Source: Ochotona curzoniae (Eukaryota > Chordata > Mammalia > Lagomorpha > Ochotonidae). From it: DNA of 64,000 bases. A model generated the notes under the pieces. It did no database searches, was not told the origin of the DNA, and worked only from the letters and a program-made list of their open reading frames with translations. The stretch is taken from the NCBI RefSeq assembly GCF_017591425.1, contig NW_024465777.1, positions 1,736,001 through 1,800,000 of the forward strand, written 5' to 3'. Both the position numbers and the translations under genes were made by a program. Numbering within the stretch: the stretch's first letter is position 1; each line of letters starts with the position of its first letter. Below are positions 62,623 to 64,000 of this stretch, piece after piece.

Positions 62623-62737
62623 CCCTAGTGTTTAACTTTTAGAAACCAGTCATTGGGCTAATAATTTTCTGTAACTATCTAGCATATTTCATTTTTTTCT
62701 CTACGAAATTAAAAAATTCACAAAAATGAAACTTAAA

Positions 62738-63070
62738 AGTTTTTTAAAAAGATTTACTTATTTTTATTGCAAAGTTGGATTTACAGAAAGGAGAGACAGA
62801 GAGAAACATCTTCCATCCACTGGTTCACTCTTCAAATGGTTACAACAGCCAGAGCTAAGCCGACCTGACACCAGGACCCTGAAACTTCTTCCAGGTCTCC
62901 CACACGGGTGCAGGGTCCCAAGGCTTTGGGCCATCTGCTACTGCTTTCCCAGGCCAAAAGCAGGCAGCTGGATGGAAAGTGGAGCAGCTGGGGCATAAAC
63001 CAGTGTCCATATGGAATCCTGGCATATGTAAAGTGAGGATTTAGCCACTAGGCTACTGCACTGGTTCCAA
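62738..63070 (-). repeat. SINE copy
   Basis: Inverted, with TTTATTGCAAAGTTGGATTT. Confidence 0.83.
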
Positions 63071-63180
63071 GACTTAACATGTTTCTGAGATCCAAGGAGA
63101 AAAGACCTTGTGGATCTATCAAAATCTTCCTTTTATGTGTCACAGAAACAGTTCAACATGCTTTGCAAAATCCATTACCT

Positions 63181-63506
63181 TTTTTTTTAATATTTATGTA
63201 TTTTTATGGGAAAGGCATATATACCGAGAAAAGGAGAGACAGAAAGATCTTCCATCTGCTAGTTCACTCCCCAAATGGCTGCAATGGCCAGAGTAGAGCT
63301 GATCGGAAGCCAAGAGCCAGGCGTTTCTCCCAGGTCTCCCGGTGGGTGCAGGCTCCCAAGGCATTAGGTCATCCTCTGCTGCTTTCTCAGGCCATCAACA
63401 AGGTGCTGGATGCAAAAGCAGAGCAGCTGGGACACAGACTGGTGCCCATTTGGGAGCCTGGCACTTGCAAGGCGAAGATTTAGCCAAGGAGGCATGCTGG
63501 GTCCAA
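63181..63506 (-). repeat. SINE copy
   Basis: Inverted, with ATGGGAAAGGCATATATACC. Confidence 0.83.
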
Positions 63507-63707
63507 AGGAGAACTAATCACAGAAAATCCTTAAAAATTCATTTTTCAAAAATTACTGTACTCGGCATTTCTACACATAATGATGTAAATTCACAGACTG
63601 AAAATATGTAAGGGCATATAATTAAAATTCAGACTTAGGTATAGAAAAATGTAACATGTAAAATTCTCTGTGACAAATATTTCAGAAAATCGTACTAGCC
63701 AGTGTGG

Positions 63708-63950
63708 CTTTTGGGGGCTGGCACAGTGGGTGCCAGTTCATGTCCCAGCTGTTCTGATCCAGCTCCCTGTTACCTTGGGAAAGCAATGGAGGTGCTGGAT
63801 CTCTGCAACCATGCGGGAGACCAGGACGACGCTCCCGGCTCCCTTCTTCAGGCCATGGCGGCCACTGTGGCCATATGTGAAAAGAACCAGCAGATGGGAG
63901 ACTCCTCTCTCTGTGTAAGACCTGTCTTTTCCAATCAAAACCTAAATCTT
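63708..63950 (+). repeat. SINE, internally deleted
   Basis: Forward; the head GGGGGCTGGCACAGTGGG joins directly to TGCCAGTTCATGTCCCAGC. Confidence 0.7.
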
Positions 63951-63957
63951 TTTTCTT

Positions 63958-64000
63958 ACATACTTAATTTTATTGTAAAGTCAGATTTTCTGAGAGAAGG
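63958..64000 (-). repeat. SINE cut by window end
   Basis: Inverted tail, TTTTATTGTAAAGTCAGAT. Confidence 0.7.

Overview
This window is mammalian nuclear DNA. It holds large introns, GT-AG splicing, two recognisable vertebrate genes, and about 70 copies of one tRNA-derived SINE family whose body (GGCCTGGGAAAGCAG, GATCCCATATGGG, GGGAGTGAATCATCGGA) marks a lagomorph genome. The youngest copies end in a tail (GAATCATCGGACGGAAGATC...CTGTATATC) that differs from the rabbit C-repeat consensus as I remember it. I therefore lean towards pika (Ochotona) over rabbit; this is inference.

Positions 1-27290 (+ strand) carry the 3' half of KDM1A (LSD1, the FAD-dependent histone H3K4 demethylase and CoREST partner). 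Thirteen constitutive coding exons (7-19, counted back from the terminal exon) encode 542 residues. They fit human residues 311-852 with no net length change and keep every flavin- and substrate-site residue I could place, including K661, Y761, A809 and T810. Inside the 8.75 kb intron 8 sits the 12-nt neuronal microexon E8a (11295-11306, peptide DTVK). It has a UGCUGC motif just upstream, four YCAY motifs just downstream, and an inverted copy of itself about 300 nt downstream that could fold it into a long-range hairpin. The 4.66 kb around it (9260-13920) is the longest purely intronic SINE-free stretch I found.

Positions 27290-28305 are a short intergenic gap between two convergent 3' ends.

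Positions 28305-36508 (- strand) carry the coding part of LUZP1, a coiled-coil protein of the actin cytoskeleton, centrosome and cilium base. One large exon encodes 992 residues and a small terminal exon encodes 42 more. A 3' UTR of about 2.9 kb extends towards KDM1A. A small upstream exon is possible at 36577-36627.

Positions 36630-64000 contain no gene I can recognise. By synteny with the human KDM1A-LUZP1 arrangement this is probably the long 5' intron of LUZP1. It is filled with SINEs, an old L1 (38941-41970), L1 3' fragments, MIR elements, microsatellites and a GC-rich 52-60 bp minisatellite (58789-59447).

I found no evidence for an unknown biochemical system. The strongest signal is the microexon hairpin in KDM1A.
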